Origin: Phocaeicola_A sp963652075 | Lineage (GTDB): Bacteria > Bacteroidota > Bacteroidia > Bacteroidales > Bacteroidaceae | Assembly: GCA_963652075.1 (NCBI GenBank) | Contig: CAVJRQ010000007.1 | Coordinates: forward strand, 1 to 37,694 | DNA: 37,694 nucleotides | Direction: 5' to 3' | Shown: positions 1 to 9,332 of the stretch, piece by piece | Layout of the letters: every line of letters begins with the position of its first letter | Position numbering within the stretch: the first letter of the stretch is position 1 | Notes under the pieces: model-generated | Databases searched by the model: none | Told to the model about the DNA's origin: nothing | Seen by the model: the letters and a program-made list of their open reading frames with translations, nothing else | Translations under genes and position numbers: made by a program

Positions 1-84
1 AAGTACTTTCATCAGTCAACGTAAGTACTTACACAAGCCAACGTAAGTACTTACACAAGCCAACGTAAGTACTTTCGTTTGAAG
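1..84. repeat. 22-bp tandem repeat array (truncated by window edge)
   Basis: Four copies of a 22-bp unit beginning ACGTAAGTACTT lie head to tail; full units start at 19, 41 and 63, and the first is cut by the window edge. The unit core GTAAGTACTTAC is a perfect 12-bp palindrome in the central copies. The same unit, with a slightly different spacer, recurs at 19528-19637. The array sits just beyond the terminator of the ara operon. Its function is unknown. Confidence 0.9.
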
Positions 85-124
85 CCTCGCCTGCGTCAGT
101 CAGACCTCTTGGATTATAACGGAA

Positions 125-162
125 AGCGGGTCGATATGAATCATTCTTCATACCGACCCGCT
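125..162 (-). terminator. Hairpin terminator of the ara operon
   Basis: A 9-bp arm AGCGGGTCG (125-133) pairs with CGACCCGCT (154-162). The inner arms TATGAA and TTCATA (135-140 and 147-152) add six more pairs beyond one mismatch, around a 6-nt loop. On the minus strand it lies about 45 nt after the rpiB stop and is followed by a weak T-rich stretch. It most likely ends the arabinose operon transcript. Confidence 0.75.
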
Positions 163-206
163 GTATCTATGGAAAACCCGATGAGGGTTTCACTGTTCCG
201 CAAGGG

Positions 207-641
207 TCACTTCACGGGAATCTTATCAATACGACGCTGATGGCGACCGCCTTCGAACGGGGTGTTGAAGAACTCGGTGAGTATCTTGTCCGCCGTGTTC
301 GTGTCGATGAAACGTCCCGGCATGACCAACACGTTGGCATCGTTGTGCTGACGGGCCAAGTGGGATATAGCCGGTATCCAACAGAGGGCGGCACGGATGC
401 CTTGATGGTGGTTGAGCGTCATGTTGATGCCGTTACCGCTGCCACAGATGGCTACACCGGGGTAGCATTCGCCGTTCTCGACGGCCAATGCCAAGGGGTG
501 GGCGTAGTCGGCATAATCGCAACTTTCTCCGGAGTACGTACCAAAGTCTTTATATGCTATACCATGTGCATCGAGCCAGCTCTTTACGTACTGTTTCAGC
601 TCGAAGCCCGCATGGTCGGAGGCTAAACCAATCACTTTCAT
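207..641 (-). CDS. rpiB: Ribose-5-phosphate isomerase B (RpiB/LacAB family)
   Basis: This cytoplasmic 144-aa enzyme interconverts ribose 5-phosphate and ribulose 5-phosphate in the non-oxidative pentose phosphate pathway. The start IGLASDHAGFELK carries the family's Asp-His phosphate/substrate motif, and the central AICGSGNGINM segment contains the cysteine expected to act as base. The length is normal for the family. The start codon overlaps the transketolase stop by four bases (638-641), suggesting translational coupling. It is the last gene of the arabinose operon, where it lets transketolase products equilibrate with the pentose pool. Allose-6-phosphate isomerase activity is a possible alternative, but the context favours ribose. 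Confidence 0.93.
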   Translation of the reverse strand: MKVIGLASDHAGFELKQYVKSWLDAHGIAYKDFGTYSGESCDYADYAHPLALAVENGECYPGVAICGSGNGINMTLNHHQGIRAALCWIPAISHLARQHNDANVLVMPGRFIDTNTADKILTEFFNTPFEGGRHQRRIDKIPVK

Positions 642-2759
642 AGCATCCGTTTCACTTGGTTGTAGACATTCTCGGCCGTGTAGCCAAGTTTCTCGTCAAG
701 CACTTTGTAGGGTGCTGAGAAACCGAAACTCTTCAAACCCCATACGGTTCCTTCGCTGCGCGGAACGAGTCCTTCGAGGGTGACGGGAAGTCCGGCCGTA
801 AGACCGAATTTCTTGACATTGACTGGAAGGACAGCGTTCTGGTACTCCTCGGACTGTGTGCGGAAGAGCCCTTCAGAAGGTACACTCACGATGGAGCATT
901 TCACTCCGTCCTTGCGAAGGAGTTCAGCACCGGCAACCAACGTGGATACTTCTGAACCGGAAGCAACGAGGATGACATCCGGGCAGGCATCGCTACCCGC
1001 AATGACGTACGCACCCTTGGCAGCCTGCGTGTAGTCATTGTCGGCTGGCAGGTCTGTGATGTTCTGGCGCGAGAGGATGAGTGCGGATGGCGTAGAGGTA
1101 TTCTCCATGGCCAGTTTCCATGCTTCCGTAGTTTCCTTCGCGTCGGCGGGACGGAGAACGAGCATCGAGTTCTTGCCATGGTGGTTTTGCAGCTTCTCCA
1201 TCAGGCGAATCTGTGCCTCTTGTTCAACCGGTTCGTGTGTAGGACCGTCTTCACCCACACGGAACGCATCGTGGGTCCAGATGAACTTCACGGGGAGTTC
1301 CATAAGGGCAGCCATACGTACGGCAGGTTTCATGTAGTCGGAGAATACGAAGAACGTTCCGCATGCGGGGATGACACCTCCATGGAGTGCCATACCGATG
1401 CAGCAGCATGCCATAGACAACTCGGCAACGCCAGCCTGGAAGAACGCTCCCGTGAAGTCGCCTGCGGCAAGCGCATGTGTCTTCTTCAGGAATCCGTCCG
1501 TCTTGTCGGAGTTCGAGAGGTCAGCCGATGCGCAAATCATGTTGGGCACCTGCTCTGCGAGAGCACCAAGAACCGCGGCACTTGCGCTGCGGGTGGCATC
1601 GTTCGCTTTCTGCTGAATCTTCGACCAGTCCACCTTCGGAGCCGCACCGCTGAACCACTCGTCTTGCTGCGCTTTCTTCTCCGGATTGGCTTTGGCCCAT
1701 TCCGCCTCTTCGGCGTAACGTGCGGCACAAATACCTTTCAGTTCTTCGGCACGCTTAGCATACAGTTCCTTTACATCGTCAAAGATTTGGAACGGCGCAT
1801 CAGGGTTGCCACCCAGATGTTTAACCGTGTTGCGGAACGCGTCGCCTCCCAAGGGAGCTCCGTGTGTCTTGCAGTTCGCTTCGTACGACGAGCCGTCTTC
1901 CTTCAAAGCGCCCTTACCCATGATACATTTACCGATGATGAGCGTAGGCTTGCCTTGTACGGCTTTTGCCCACTGGATAGCTTCACGGATTTGTGACGCG
2001 TCGTTGCCGCAGATTTCTTTCACTTCCCATCCGAGGGCTCTGTACTTGGCGGCCGTGTCCTCATTCATGACTACCTTTGTCTCGGTGGACAGCTGGATGT
2101 CGTTTGAATCGTAGAACATGATGAGGTTGTCCAGACCGAGGATGCCGGCGATGCGTGCGCCGCCTTGGCTGATTTCCTCCTCAACGCCTCCGTCGGAGAT
2201 ATACGCGTAGATGGTCTCTTTCGCGAACGTCGGGTTGCCTGTGTGCGCTGCAAGGAACTTGGCGGCGATGGCGGCTCCGATGGCGTACACGTGTCCTTGT
2301 CCGAGCGGACCGGACGTGTTCTCAATGCCTCGTATTATGTCGAATTCGGGATGACCCGTAGTAGGAGAGCCCCACTGGCGGAGCTGTTCCAGCTCTTCGA
2401 GAGTGAATTTGCCGATAAGGGACAGCTGTGCATAGAGCATCGGGGCCATGTGACCCGGATCGAGGAAGAAACGGTCGCGACCTACCCATTCAGGCTTCTG
2501 CGGGTCGTACTGCAGGAACTCTGAGTACAGCACATTGATGAAATCCGCACCACCCATGGCTCCTCCCGGGTGACCAGACTTGGCTTTCTCTACCATGGAT
2601 GCGGCCAAGATACGGNNNNNNNNNNNNNNNNNNNNNNNNNNNNNNNNNNNNNNNNNNNNNNNNNNNNNNNNNNNNNNNNGACTTGGCTTTCTCTACCATG
2701 GATGCGGCCAAGATACGGATGTTGTCGGCCGCATGATTTAAAACTTGAATTGAATTCAT
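638..2759 (-). CDS. tkt: Transketolase, interrupted by a false assembly gap
   Basis: Thiamine-diphosphate transketolase that links xylulose 5-phosphate to glycolysis. The amino end, starting at the ATG at 2757-2759, reads MNSIQVLNHAADNIRIL and then AASMVEKAK before hitting 64 N (2616-2679). The same AASMVEKAK coding sequence reappears on the other side of the gap and continues in frame with KSGHPGGAMGG to the stop at 638. The 39 bases at 2577-2615 and 2680-2718 are identical, so the two contig ends overlap and the gap is spurious. Merging them gives a normal protein of about 672 aa. As written, the extra 103 bases shift the frame. The gene lies 13 bp after araB and overlaps rpiB by 4 bp. It acts on the xylulose 5-phosphate made by AraBAD. 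Confidence 0.93.
2616..2679. other. Run of 64 N (scaffold gap) inside tkt
   Basis: Undetermined bases flanked on both sides by the same 39-bp sequence (2577-2615 and 2680-2718). This is the usual signature of two contigs whose ends overlap but were scaffolded with a gap. There is probably no missing sequence here. Confidence 0.95.
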
Positions 2760-2772
2760 CTAAATCTATTTA

Positions 2773-4368
2773 TTAATTATTACTCTTACAATTTACCGCC
2801 GCTTGTTCAACGGGCAGACACTGCTTGTAGTTCTCCAAGTATCTGTTGAATCCTTCGACATCAACGGGGTCCGGTTCTACTGACGTGCCTTCGTTGCCGG
2901 CAAACACCACCTTGTCGAGATAGTCGGCAAGTGACCGCTCGTCCGCATTGTTGACCAGATATGCCGCCAACAGGGCGATGCCCCAGGCTCCGCCTTCGCC
3001 GGCAGTCTCCATGACGGAGATGGGCGAGTTGAGTGCGGCGGCAAGCATCTTCTGTCCCACACCCTTGGTCGTGAAATAACCTCCATGGCCTGTGATGCGG
3101 TCCACCTTCACGTGCTCTTCCTTCAAGAGGATATCATTGCCGAACTTCAACACTCCGATGGCACCGTACAGATGCGCGCGCATGAAGTTGGCCAAGGTGA
3201 ACTTGTCGTTGGCCGAACGTATGACGAGGGGACGTCCGTCGGCCAGTCCTGTGACAGGTTCGCCGGATATGTAGTTGTACGATATCAGTCCGCCGCAATC
3301 GGAATCGCCCTTGAGCGCAAGGTTGAACAGGCGCGTATACAGTTGGTCGGGAGTCTGCTCCACGCCGAGAAGCTCGGCGTATTCCTTGAAAATCTTCACC
3401 CAGGCGTTGATGTCGGACGTGCAGTTGTTGCAGTGGACCATGGCCACGAGACTTCCGTCAGGGGTGGTCACCATGTCAATCATCTCATACGGCTTGGAGA
3501 GTTCTTTCTCGAGCACAATCATCGAGAAGGAAGATGTTCCTGCGGAAACGTTTCCGGTGCGTTGCTTCACGGAATTGGTGGCTACCATGCCCGTGCCCGC
3601 ATCCCCCTCGGGAGGACATACGGGGACACCCGGTTTCAAGTGTCCGGAAACGTCCAGCCTTTTGGCTCCTTCCGGTGTGAGATGGCCGGCATCCTCGCCG
3701 GCACTCAACGACTTAGGCAGGATGTCGAGCAACTTCCACGTAAATCCCTTCGGCTCGACGAGTTTGTCGAACTTCTCCACCATAGCGGCATCATAAGTCT
3801 TGGTCTTCGGGTCAACCGGAAGCATTCCGGAAGCGTCGCCGACACCCAACACTTTCTCACCGGTAATCTGCCAGTGTACGTAACCTGCCAGGGTAGTGAG
3901 ATAGTCGATGTCCGCCACGTGCTCCTCATTGTCCAGGATGGCCTCATACAAGTGTGAAATGCTCCAGCGGAGAGGTATGTTGTAGTTGAAAAGTTCCGAC
4001 AACTCCGCTGCGGCCTTTCCCGTGTTCGTGTTGCGCCAAGTACGGAAGGGAACCAGGATGTCGTTGCCCTTGAAAGGCATGTATCCGTGCATCATGGCAC
4101 TGATGCCGATAGCCGCAAGGATTTCAATCTCCGTGTCGTATTGCTCCAGAACGTTTTTTCGCAAGTCCGCGTAGCAGTCCTGCAGTCCGTACCAGACGGC
4201 TTCGATGCTATAGGTCCAAAGTCCGTCCTCCAGCTGGTTTTCCCAAGTGTGACTTCCTTGTGCTATAGGCTTGTTGTCTTGGTCAATCAAAACAGCTTTG
4301 ATGCGGGTGGAACCGAACTCGATTCCCAGTACGGCCTTTCCTGCTTTGATTGTTTGTCTTGCGTCCAT
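2773..4368 (-). CDS. araB: L-ribulokinase, FGGY family
   Basis: A 531-aa carbohydrate kinase expected to phosphorylate L-ribulose to L-ribulose 5-phosphate, the second intracellular step of arabinose use. The N-terminal ATPase fold starts with GIEFGSTRIKAVLID (phosphate-1 motif). The C-terminal FGGY domain carries TGHGGYFTTKGVGQ and an EGGAWGIALLAAYL adenosine-type motif. The sequence resembles the Bacteroides-type ribulokinase rather than the shorter xylulokinases. It lies between araA (60 bp upstream, with a strong hairpin in between) and tkt (13 bp downstream). Sequence alone would allow another ketopentose substrate, but its position in a complete araDAB set makes L-ribulose the clear choice. 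Confidence 0.9.
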   Translation of the reverse strand: MDARQTIKAGKAVLGIEFGSTRIKAVLIDQDNKPIAQGSHTWENQLEDGLWTYSIEAVWYGLQDCYADLRKNVLEQYDTEIEILAAIGISAMMHGYMPFKGNDILVPFRTWRNTNTGKAAAELSELFNYNIPLRWSISHLYEAILDNEEHVADIDYLTTLAGYVHWQITGEKVLGVGDASGMLPVDPKTKTYDAAMVEKFDKLVEPKGFTWKLLDILPKSLSAGEDAGHLTPEGAKRLDVSGHLKPGVPVCPPEGDAGTGMVATNSVKQRTGNVSAGTSSFSMIVLEKELSKPYEMIDMVTTPDGSLVAMVHCNNCTSDINAWVKIFKEYAELLGVEQTPDQLYTRLFNLALKGDSDCGGLISYNYISGEPVTGLADGRPLVIRSANDKFTLANFMRAHLYGAIGVLKFGNDILLKEEHVKVDRITGHGGYFTTKGVGQKMLAAALNSPISVMETAGEGGAWGIALLAAYLVNNADERSLADYLDKVVFAGNEGTSVEPDPVDVEGFNRYLENYKQCLPVEQAAVNCKSNN

Positions 4369-4393
4369 ACTTATAAAAGAATTAATGATTAAA

Positions 4394-4418
4394 TTCGGGT
4401 GGCACTATGCCACCCGAA
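4394..4418 (-). terminator. Perfect intra-operon hairpin between araA and araB
   Basis: TTCGGGTGGCA (4394-4404) and TGCCACCCGAA (4408-4418) form a perfect 11-bp stem with a 3-nt loop in the 60-bp araA-araB spacer. On the minus strand it is followed by TTTAATCATT. It may act as a partial terminator or an mRNA-stabilising barrier that lowers araB-tkt-rpiB expression relative to the upstream genes. Confidence 0.7.
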
Positions 4419-4428
4419 CGTGTTTTGA

Positions 4429-5967
4429 TTACATATAGAGCGCTCTGTTGAGCATGTAGTAAACCTCGTTGTTGCGGAGTGTCTGCTTGATGTTGGAAAC
4501 GGTTGTGTCCTTGTCGATGTGGACCATCTCGATGCCGGCAATCTCTGCATAGTCTTCCCAATACTCTGGCGTGATGTCGTATGACATGACGGAGTGGTGA
4601 GTGCCACCCGAGAGAATCCATGCTTCCGTGCCGATTTCGAAGTTGGGCTGCGGAATCCACAAGGCGTTGGCAACGGGAAGTTTAGGCAGGGGCTTGGGAG
4701 CGATGCACTTCACGTCGTTGACGATGAGGCGGAAGCGGTTGCCGAGGTCTACGACTGTTGCCGTAACGCCATCACCCGTCTTTGAGTCGAACACGAGTCG
4801 GGCAGTATGGCTCTTGCGGATGCCGATGCCAAGGAAGTGAACTTCCAGACGCGGCTTGTTGGACGCGATGAGCGGACAAACCTCCAGCATGTGTGACTGA
4901 AGGATGGCTGAGTTCTCTCCGTCGAAGTTGAGGGTGTAGTCCTCAAGGAATGAAACGCCGGTAGGAAGTCCCTGCGTCATGTACCATACGGTACGATAGA
5001 GAGCGGCCGATTTCCAGTCGCCTTCGGCACCGAAACCATAACCTTCCGCCATCAAACGCTGTGAAGCGAGACCCGGAATCTGGTCGAAGCCGAGGAAGTT
5101 CGGATCGTTGATGTCCGCCTCGCCGAGGTCGTCGAAGTTGGTGGTGAAACCCTTGGCTCCTTCGTCCTTGAGCACGCGGCGTATAGCGATTTCAGCCTTT
5201 GCGGCGTTCTTTACCCGTTTCCAGTATTCTTCCTCACCGGACTCATCAATCTTGATGGTGTAGAGTTTCTTGTACTCTTCAACGAGGGCATCAGCCTCCG
5301 CGTCCGTCACATTCTTGAAATAGTCCATGAGTGAAGAGACCGGGTAGTAATCCACGTGGTAGCCGAGGCGTACTTCCGCCTCCACCTTGTCACCGTCGGT
5401 TACGGCTACGTTGTTCATCTGGTCGCCGAAGCGGAGGATTCTCATGTCGTGAGCGTCAGCCCAAGCCGCGGCGACCCGTGCCCATACGGCGATGGCTTTC
5501 TGCGGTTTCTCGTCTTTCCAGTAACCCGACACCACCTTGCGGGGTTTGCGCAGGTGCGCACAGATGTGTCCGAACTCCCGGTCGCCGTGCGCGCTTTGGT
5601 TCAGGTTCATGAAGTCCATGTCCATGGTGTCCCAAGGAATCTCCTTGTTGTATTGCGTGTGGAAGTGGAGGAGCGGTTTCTGAAGAGCCTGAAGTCCCTT
5701 AATCCACATCTTGGCCGGAGAGAAAGTGTGCATCCATGTAATCACACCCACGCACTTGTCGTCGTTGTTGGCGGCTTTCATCACTGCCTCTACCTCTTTA
5801 GAGGAGTTGGCCGTGCCTTTGTACACTACCTTAATAGGAATGATTCCGCCATTGTTGAGGCCTTCGACCATTTCTTTTGAGTGACCGTCCACGATTTTAA
5901 CTGTCTCGCCTCCGTAGAGGAGCTGCGCTCCGGTTATCCACCAAAGCTCTAAATTTTCAAATGCCAT
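4429..5967 (-). CDS. araA: L-arabinose isomerase
   Basis: This enzyme converts L-arabinose to L-ribulose in the cytoplasm, the first step of catabolism after uptake. The protein is 512 aa, normal for AraA. The four Mn-binding positions known from the E. coli enzyme are recognisable: Glu315 in AEGDW, Glu342 in FLEDYT, His359 in QSHML and one of His457/His458 in GGTHHS. The characteristic LPVANALWIPQP segment is also present. The N-terminus starts at an ATG preceded by an AT-rich leader, as is common in Bacteroides. It sits 45 bp after araD and 60 bp before araB in the same operon. Confidence 0.97.
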   Translation of the reverse strand: MAFENLELWWITGAQLLYGGETVKIVDGHSKEMVEGLNNGGIIPIKVVYKGTANSSKEVEAVMKAANNDDKCVGVITWMHTFSPAKMWIKGLQALQKPLLHFHTQYNKEIPWDTMDMDFMNLNQSAHGDREFGHICAHLRKPRKVVSGYWKDEKPQKAIAVWARVAAAWADAHDMRILRFGDQMNNVAVTDGDKVEAEVRLGYHVDYYPVSSLMDYFKNVTDAEADALVEEYKKLYTIKIDESGEEEYWKRVKNAAKAEIAIRRVLKDEGAKGFTTNFDDLGEADINDPNFLGFDQIPGLASQRLMAEGYGFGAEGDWKSAALYRTVWYMTQGLPTGVSFLEDYTLNFDGENSAILQSHMLEVCPLIASNKPRLEVHFLGIGIRKSHTARLVFDSKTGDGVTATVVDLGNRFRLIVNDVKCIAPKPLPKLPVANALWIPQPNFEIGTEAWILSGGTHHSVMSYDITPEYWEDYAEIAGIEMVHIDKDTTVSNIKQTLRNNEVYYMLNRALYM

Positions 5968-6012
5968 ATCAGTATGTATTATATATATATTTGTTATGTT
6001 GTTTCCGTTTCG

Positions 6013-6705
6013 TTATTTCGTCTTCTGGCCGTAATAGGCGTTAGGCCCGTGCTTGCGGCTGAAGTGCTTCTCGATGAGCAACGGATTCATGGTCAGTTGC
6101 GGGTTCACCAAGTAAGCGATGCTGGCCATCTTGGCCACTTGTTCCATCACCACGGCGTTGTGCACCGCTTCGTGGGCGTCTTTGCCCCATGCGAAAGGTC
6201 CGTGGTTCTTCACCAGTACGCCCGGTGTGTGTACGGGGTTCATGCCCTGGAAGCGTTTTACGATGACGTTGCCTGTCTCCAGTTCATAGTCACCCATCAC
6301 TTCGGCTTCGGTCATGTCCGCCGTGCAAGGTATCTCTTTATAAAAGTAGTCGGCGTGTGTGGTGCCGATGTTGGGAATGTCCTTTCCGGCTTGCGCCCAT
6401 GCGGTGGCGTAGGTGGAGTGGGTGTGTACCACGCCTCCTATCTCCGGAAACGCTTTATACAGTACGAGGTGTGTAGGGGTGTCTGAAGAGGGGTTAAGGT
6501 TCCCTTCGACGATGTTGCCGTCGAGGTCCACAACCACCATGTCTTCCGCTTTCATTACGTCGTAGGCTACTCCGCTCGGTTTGATGACAACCAGTCCCGA
6601 CTGACGGTCGATGGCCGAAACGTTGCCCCATGTGAAAATCACTAAACCATGTTTCACGAGGTCTAAGTTAGCCTTGAACACTTTCTCTTTTAATCCTTCT
6701 AGCAT
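6013..6705 (-). CDS. araD: L-ribulose-5-phosphate 4-epimerase
   Basis: This class II aldolase-fold epimerase turns L-ribulose 5-phosphate into D-xylulose 5-phosphate by retro-aldol chemistry. The protein is 230 aa. The Zn ligands are visible as His94 and His96 in VVHTHS and His168 in VKNHGPF. The N-terminal TWGNVSA phosphate-binding motif and SSDTPTH segment fit the family. The gene overlaps the end of araR by 7 bp, so the two are probably translationally coupled. AraA follows 45 bp downstream. Fuculose-phosphate aldolases share the fold, but the operon context and close AraD similarity settle the call. Confidence 0.96.
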   Translation of the reverse strand: MLEGLKEKVFKANLDLVKHGLVIFTWGNVSAIDRQSGLVVIKPSGVAYDVMKAEDMVVVDLDGNIVEGNLNPSSDTPTHLVLYKAFPEIGGVVHTHSTYATAWAQAGKDIPNIGTTHADYFYKEIPCTADMTEAEVMGDYELETGNVIVKRFQGMNPVHTPGVLVKNHGPFAWGKDAHEAVHNAVVMEQVAKMASIAYLVNPQLTMNPLLIEKHFSRKHGPNAYYGQKTK

Positions 6706-7388
6706 ATCTTATAAAGTTTGAATTTTGGGTCTTTGTCAAATACGTTTTGGTTGAACTGATAGAGCCTGGCTCCCCGTTTGGAGCTGGTCTTGTCTATCAT
6801 GTCCGTCTGCTCAATGAAACCCATCTCTGCCACTTTTTTGCGGAAGTTGCGCTTGTCAATGGGCTGGCCATAGATGGCTTCATAGAGATTTTGCAACTGT
6901 GTCAGGGTGAAATATCTTGGAAGCAGGTTGAAACCTATAGGGGCTATCGCCGCTTTCCGGCGCATCTGCTCGAGCGCCTGCTTGACCATCTGTTCGTGGT
7001 CGAAAATCAATCCGGGTACATTGTGAATCTCCGTCCAGTAGGCGTTGTGCTTTCTCACCGACTCCTTGTCGTACTCATCAATGTTGATGAATGCGTAGTA
7101 GGCAACGGAGACAACCCGTTCGCCGGTGTCGCGGTGAATCTCACCAAAAGCGCCGACCTGTTCCATGAACACGTCCGACAAACCGGTCAGTTCGCGCAGT
7201 ACACGTTTGGCCGCGTCGTTCACGCTCTCGTTCTCCTGAACGAAACCTCCCATCAAGGACCATTTACCCCGTTCGGGATCCATCTTCCTTTTCAGAAGAA
7301 GTAAACTCAATCCCCGTTGATTGAATCCAAAAATGATGCAATCAACGGAGACGTAGAATTTAGGATTGACAGTATAGTAAGATGTCAT
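6699..7388 (-). CDS. araR: AraR, Nudix-type (NrtR family) arabinose regulator
   Basis: A 229-aa transcription factor of the Nudix-related NrtR family. The N-terminal Nudix-like domain (about residues 10-145) is fused to a C-terminal winged helix (about 155-225, from YFTLTQLQNLYEAIYG through RGARLYQF). The Nudix box spans residues 48-70 and is degenerate. Gly48, Glu54, Arg62, Glu66 and Gly69 remain, but two catalytic positions are Val63 and Leu67 instead of Glu. It should therefore bind a ligand rather than hydrolyse nucleotides. In B. thetaiotaomicron the orthologous regulator within the arabinose operon is known to repress it and to be released by L-arabinose. Here it starts 9 bp after the transporter gene and overlaps araD, so it is autoregulated as part of the operon. 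Confidence 0.9.
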   Translation of the reverse strand: MTSYYTVNPKFYVSVDCIIFGFNQRGLSLLLLKRKMDPERGKWSLMGGFVQENESVNDAAKRVLRELTGLSDVFMEQVGAFGEIHRDTGERVVSVAYYAFINIDEYDKESVRKHNAYWTEIHNVPGLIFDHEQMVKQALEQMRRKAAIAPIGFNLLPRYFTLTQLQNLYEAIYGQPIDKRNFRKKVAEMGFIEQTDMIDKTSSKRGARLYQFNQNVFDKDPKFKLYKIC

Positions 7389-7397
7389 ATACCGTTA

Positions 7398-9296
7398 TTA
7401 CCAGAATATAGTGTAGAGTATTGCCAAAATCAGGCAAATGCCGCCTGCACCGATAGCAAAGCCCTTGTCGGTCTTGAACAGGCTCAAGTCGATGGCCAAA
7501 GCCTTGACATCTTCTTTCTTGTCGTTCGAGTTGGAGTAGAGGAACAACGAGAGTACGGCCAAGAAAGCCGCCGTGAAGAAGAACGACTCGAATCCGATGT
7601 TGTCGAGGTGCAAAGCGAGTTCACTGCCAGCCATGAGCATAATCTTCTCGATGACCGCCACTGCCAAACAGATGGCTGCGAAGATACCGAGGATGCGGCT
7701 CCACTTCATCATCTTGGCGCGGTCCTCAGCGATAGGTTGCTCAACGGCACGGGCCGACTTGTCGCTGTAAGTGACAGCGATGAAGATGATGGCCAATACG
7801 ATGAACACGTAACCCATACGGAACTGGAACGGCATGTCGGGGAAGGTAACCTTGAAGAACACACCGGCAGGGATGGTGGCGATGGAGGTCCATACGGCCG
7901 CCTTGCCTGTAGCACGTTTCCACAACAGACCCAGACCGAACACGATGACGATACCCGGATAGATGAAACCAGAATACTCCTGGATGTACTGGAAGGCCTG
8001 GTCGAGACCGCCCAACAGCGGTTCAACGGCGATGGCGGCAATAATCAAGGAAGCCAAAGCCGTGATACGGCCTACGTTCACCAGTTTCTTTTCCGAAGCG
8101 GACTTGTTGATGTACTGCTTGTAGATATCCATCGTGAAGATGGTGGAGGTGGAGTTGAACATGGAAGCCAGAGACGAGATGACGGCAGCAGCCAAAGCCG
8201 CGAACGACAATCCCTTGATGCCTACAGGCGTGAAGTTGTGAATCAACCAAGGATAGGCTTCGTCGGAAACCTTTATCTCTCCGGAAATCTGGAAGTAGCC
8301 TTCCTGCAGTCCGGGGATGGACTCTGGATAGTTGAACATCACGTATGCGCAGATACCCGGCAATACAACGATGAAAGGAATCAGAATCTTCAGGAAGCCG
8401 GCGAAGATAAGGCCTTTCTTAGCCTCTTTCAAGCTCTTTGCCGCCAAACCTTTCTGGATGATGTACTGGTTGAAACCCCAGTAACCTAAGTTGGTCAGCC
8501 ACAGACCACCGACAATAACCACGATGCCCGGCAGGTCTTTGAATGAGTCGGGCGACTTGGCTGCATCCACAATCAGGTTGAAGTGGGTGTCGTCGGGTAT
8601 GGATTTCAGTTTGTCGAAGATGATGGTGAAGCCTTCCCATGCACCGTGACCTTCGCCGGACACGGCTTCGAGAGCGAAGTAAGCGGTAATCAAACCACCG
8701 CCGACAAGGAAGACAACCTGCATAACGTCTGTCCAAGCCACAGCCGACAGGCCTCCATAGATGGAGTAGACACCGGCGATGACGAACAAGGCGATGATGA
8801 TGTACATACGGAATTGGGGGTCAATACCCAAGATTTGTTCAATGGCCAACGCACCCAACCAGGCAACGGAAGTCAAGTTGACAAACACGTAGAGGAACAA
8901 CCAGAAGATGGAGAACGCCAAACCCACACCGCTGTTGTAACGTTCGCGGAGGAACTGCGGGATGGTGAATATCTTCCGTTCAATCATCACGGGTAATAAG
9001 AACTTGGCTACAAGAATCAGGGCTGCGGCGGCCATCAACTCGTATGCCGCGATGCACAGACCGATTTTGTAACCCGAACCACTCATGCCGATAAACTGTT
9101 CGGCGGAGATGTTGGCTGCAATCAGTGAGGCACCTACTGCCCACCAAGTCAGCGTGTTTCCTGCCAAGAAGTAATCGTTGGCGTTTTTCTCTTGTCCCTT
9201 CTTGTTGCGGGACAGGAATAGTCCCAAGAAGATCAAGAGAACAATGTAAGCTCCAAAGATTGCGTAATCAATGGTAGCGAATCCTGATGCATTCAT
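7398..9296 (-). CDS. araP: Sodium:solute symporter (SSS family), probable arabinose transporter
   Basis: An inner-membrane sodium/sugar symporter of 632 aa with about 14-15 hydrophobic helices. The N-terminal FATIDYAIFGAYIVLLIFLG helix leads into the SSS core, with GSGYKIG and LSAVAWTDVMQ segments. The GFNQYIIQKGLAAKSLKEAKKG stretch, over roughly 20 residues, corresponds to the SSS signature. The C-terminal part is longer than in minimal SSS members, with extra helices after the core. It is encoded between the periplasmic epimerase and araR, which makes L-arabinose the probable substrate. SGLT-like glucose or galactose transport cannot be excluded from sequence alone. Confidence 0.9.
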   Translation of the reverse strand: MNASGFATIDYAIFGAYIVLLIFLGLFLSRNKKGQEKNANDYFLAGNTLTWWAVGASLIAANISAEQFIGMSGSGYKIGLCIAAYELMAAAALILVAKFLLPVMIERKIFTIPQFLRERYNSGVGLAFSIFWLFLYVFVNLTSVAWLGALAIEQILGIDPQFRMYIIIALFVIAGVYSIYGGLSAVAWTDVMQVVFLVGGGLITAYFALEAVSGEGHGAWEGFTIIFDKLKSIPDDTHFNLIVDAAKSPDSFKDLPGIVVIVGGLWLTNLGYWGFNQYIIQKGLAAKSLKEAKKGLIFAGFLKILIPFIVVLPGICAYVMFNYPESIPGLQEGYFQISGEIKVSDEAYPWLIHNFTPVGIKGLSFAALAAAVISSLASMFNSTSTIFTMDIYKQYINKSASEKKLVNVGRITALASLIIAAIAVEPLLGGLDQAFQYIQEYSGFIYPGIVIVFGLGLLWKRATGKAAVWTSIATIPAGVFFKVTFPDMPFQFRMGYVFIVLAIIFIAVTYSDKSARAVEQPIAEDRAKMMKWSRILGIFAAICLAVAVIEKIMLMAGSELALHLDNIGFESFFFTAAFLAVLSLFLYSNSNDKKEDVKALAIDLSLFKTDKGFAIGAGGICLILAILYTIFW

Positions 9297-9332
9297 TTAA
9301 TTAGTTAATGTGTTGTTTATTTGTTATGTTGG

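Noticed and set aside
1..84. CRISPR array
   Set aside because: The unit is only 22 bp and the parts between the palindromic cores are themselves repeated, so there are no unique spacers; no cas genes are present.
2577..2718. Target-site duplication of a mobile element at the N run
   Set aside because: A 39-bp duplication is too long for most target sites, the N run is only 64 long, and the reading frame is restored exactly by merging the copies.
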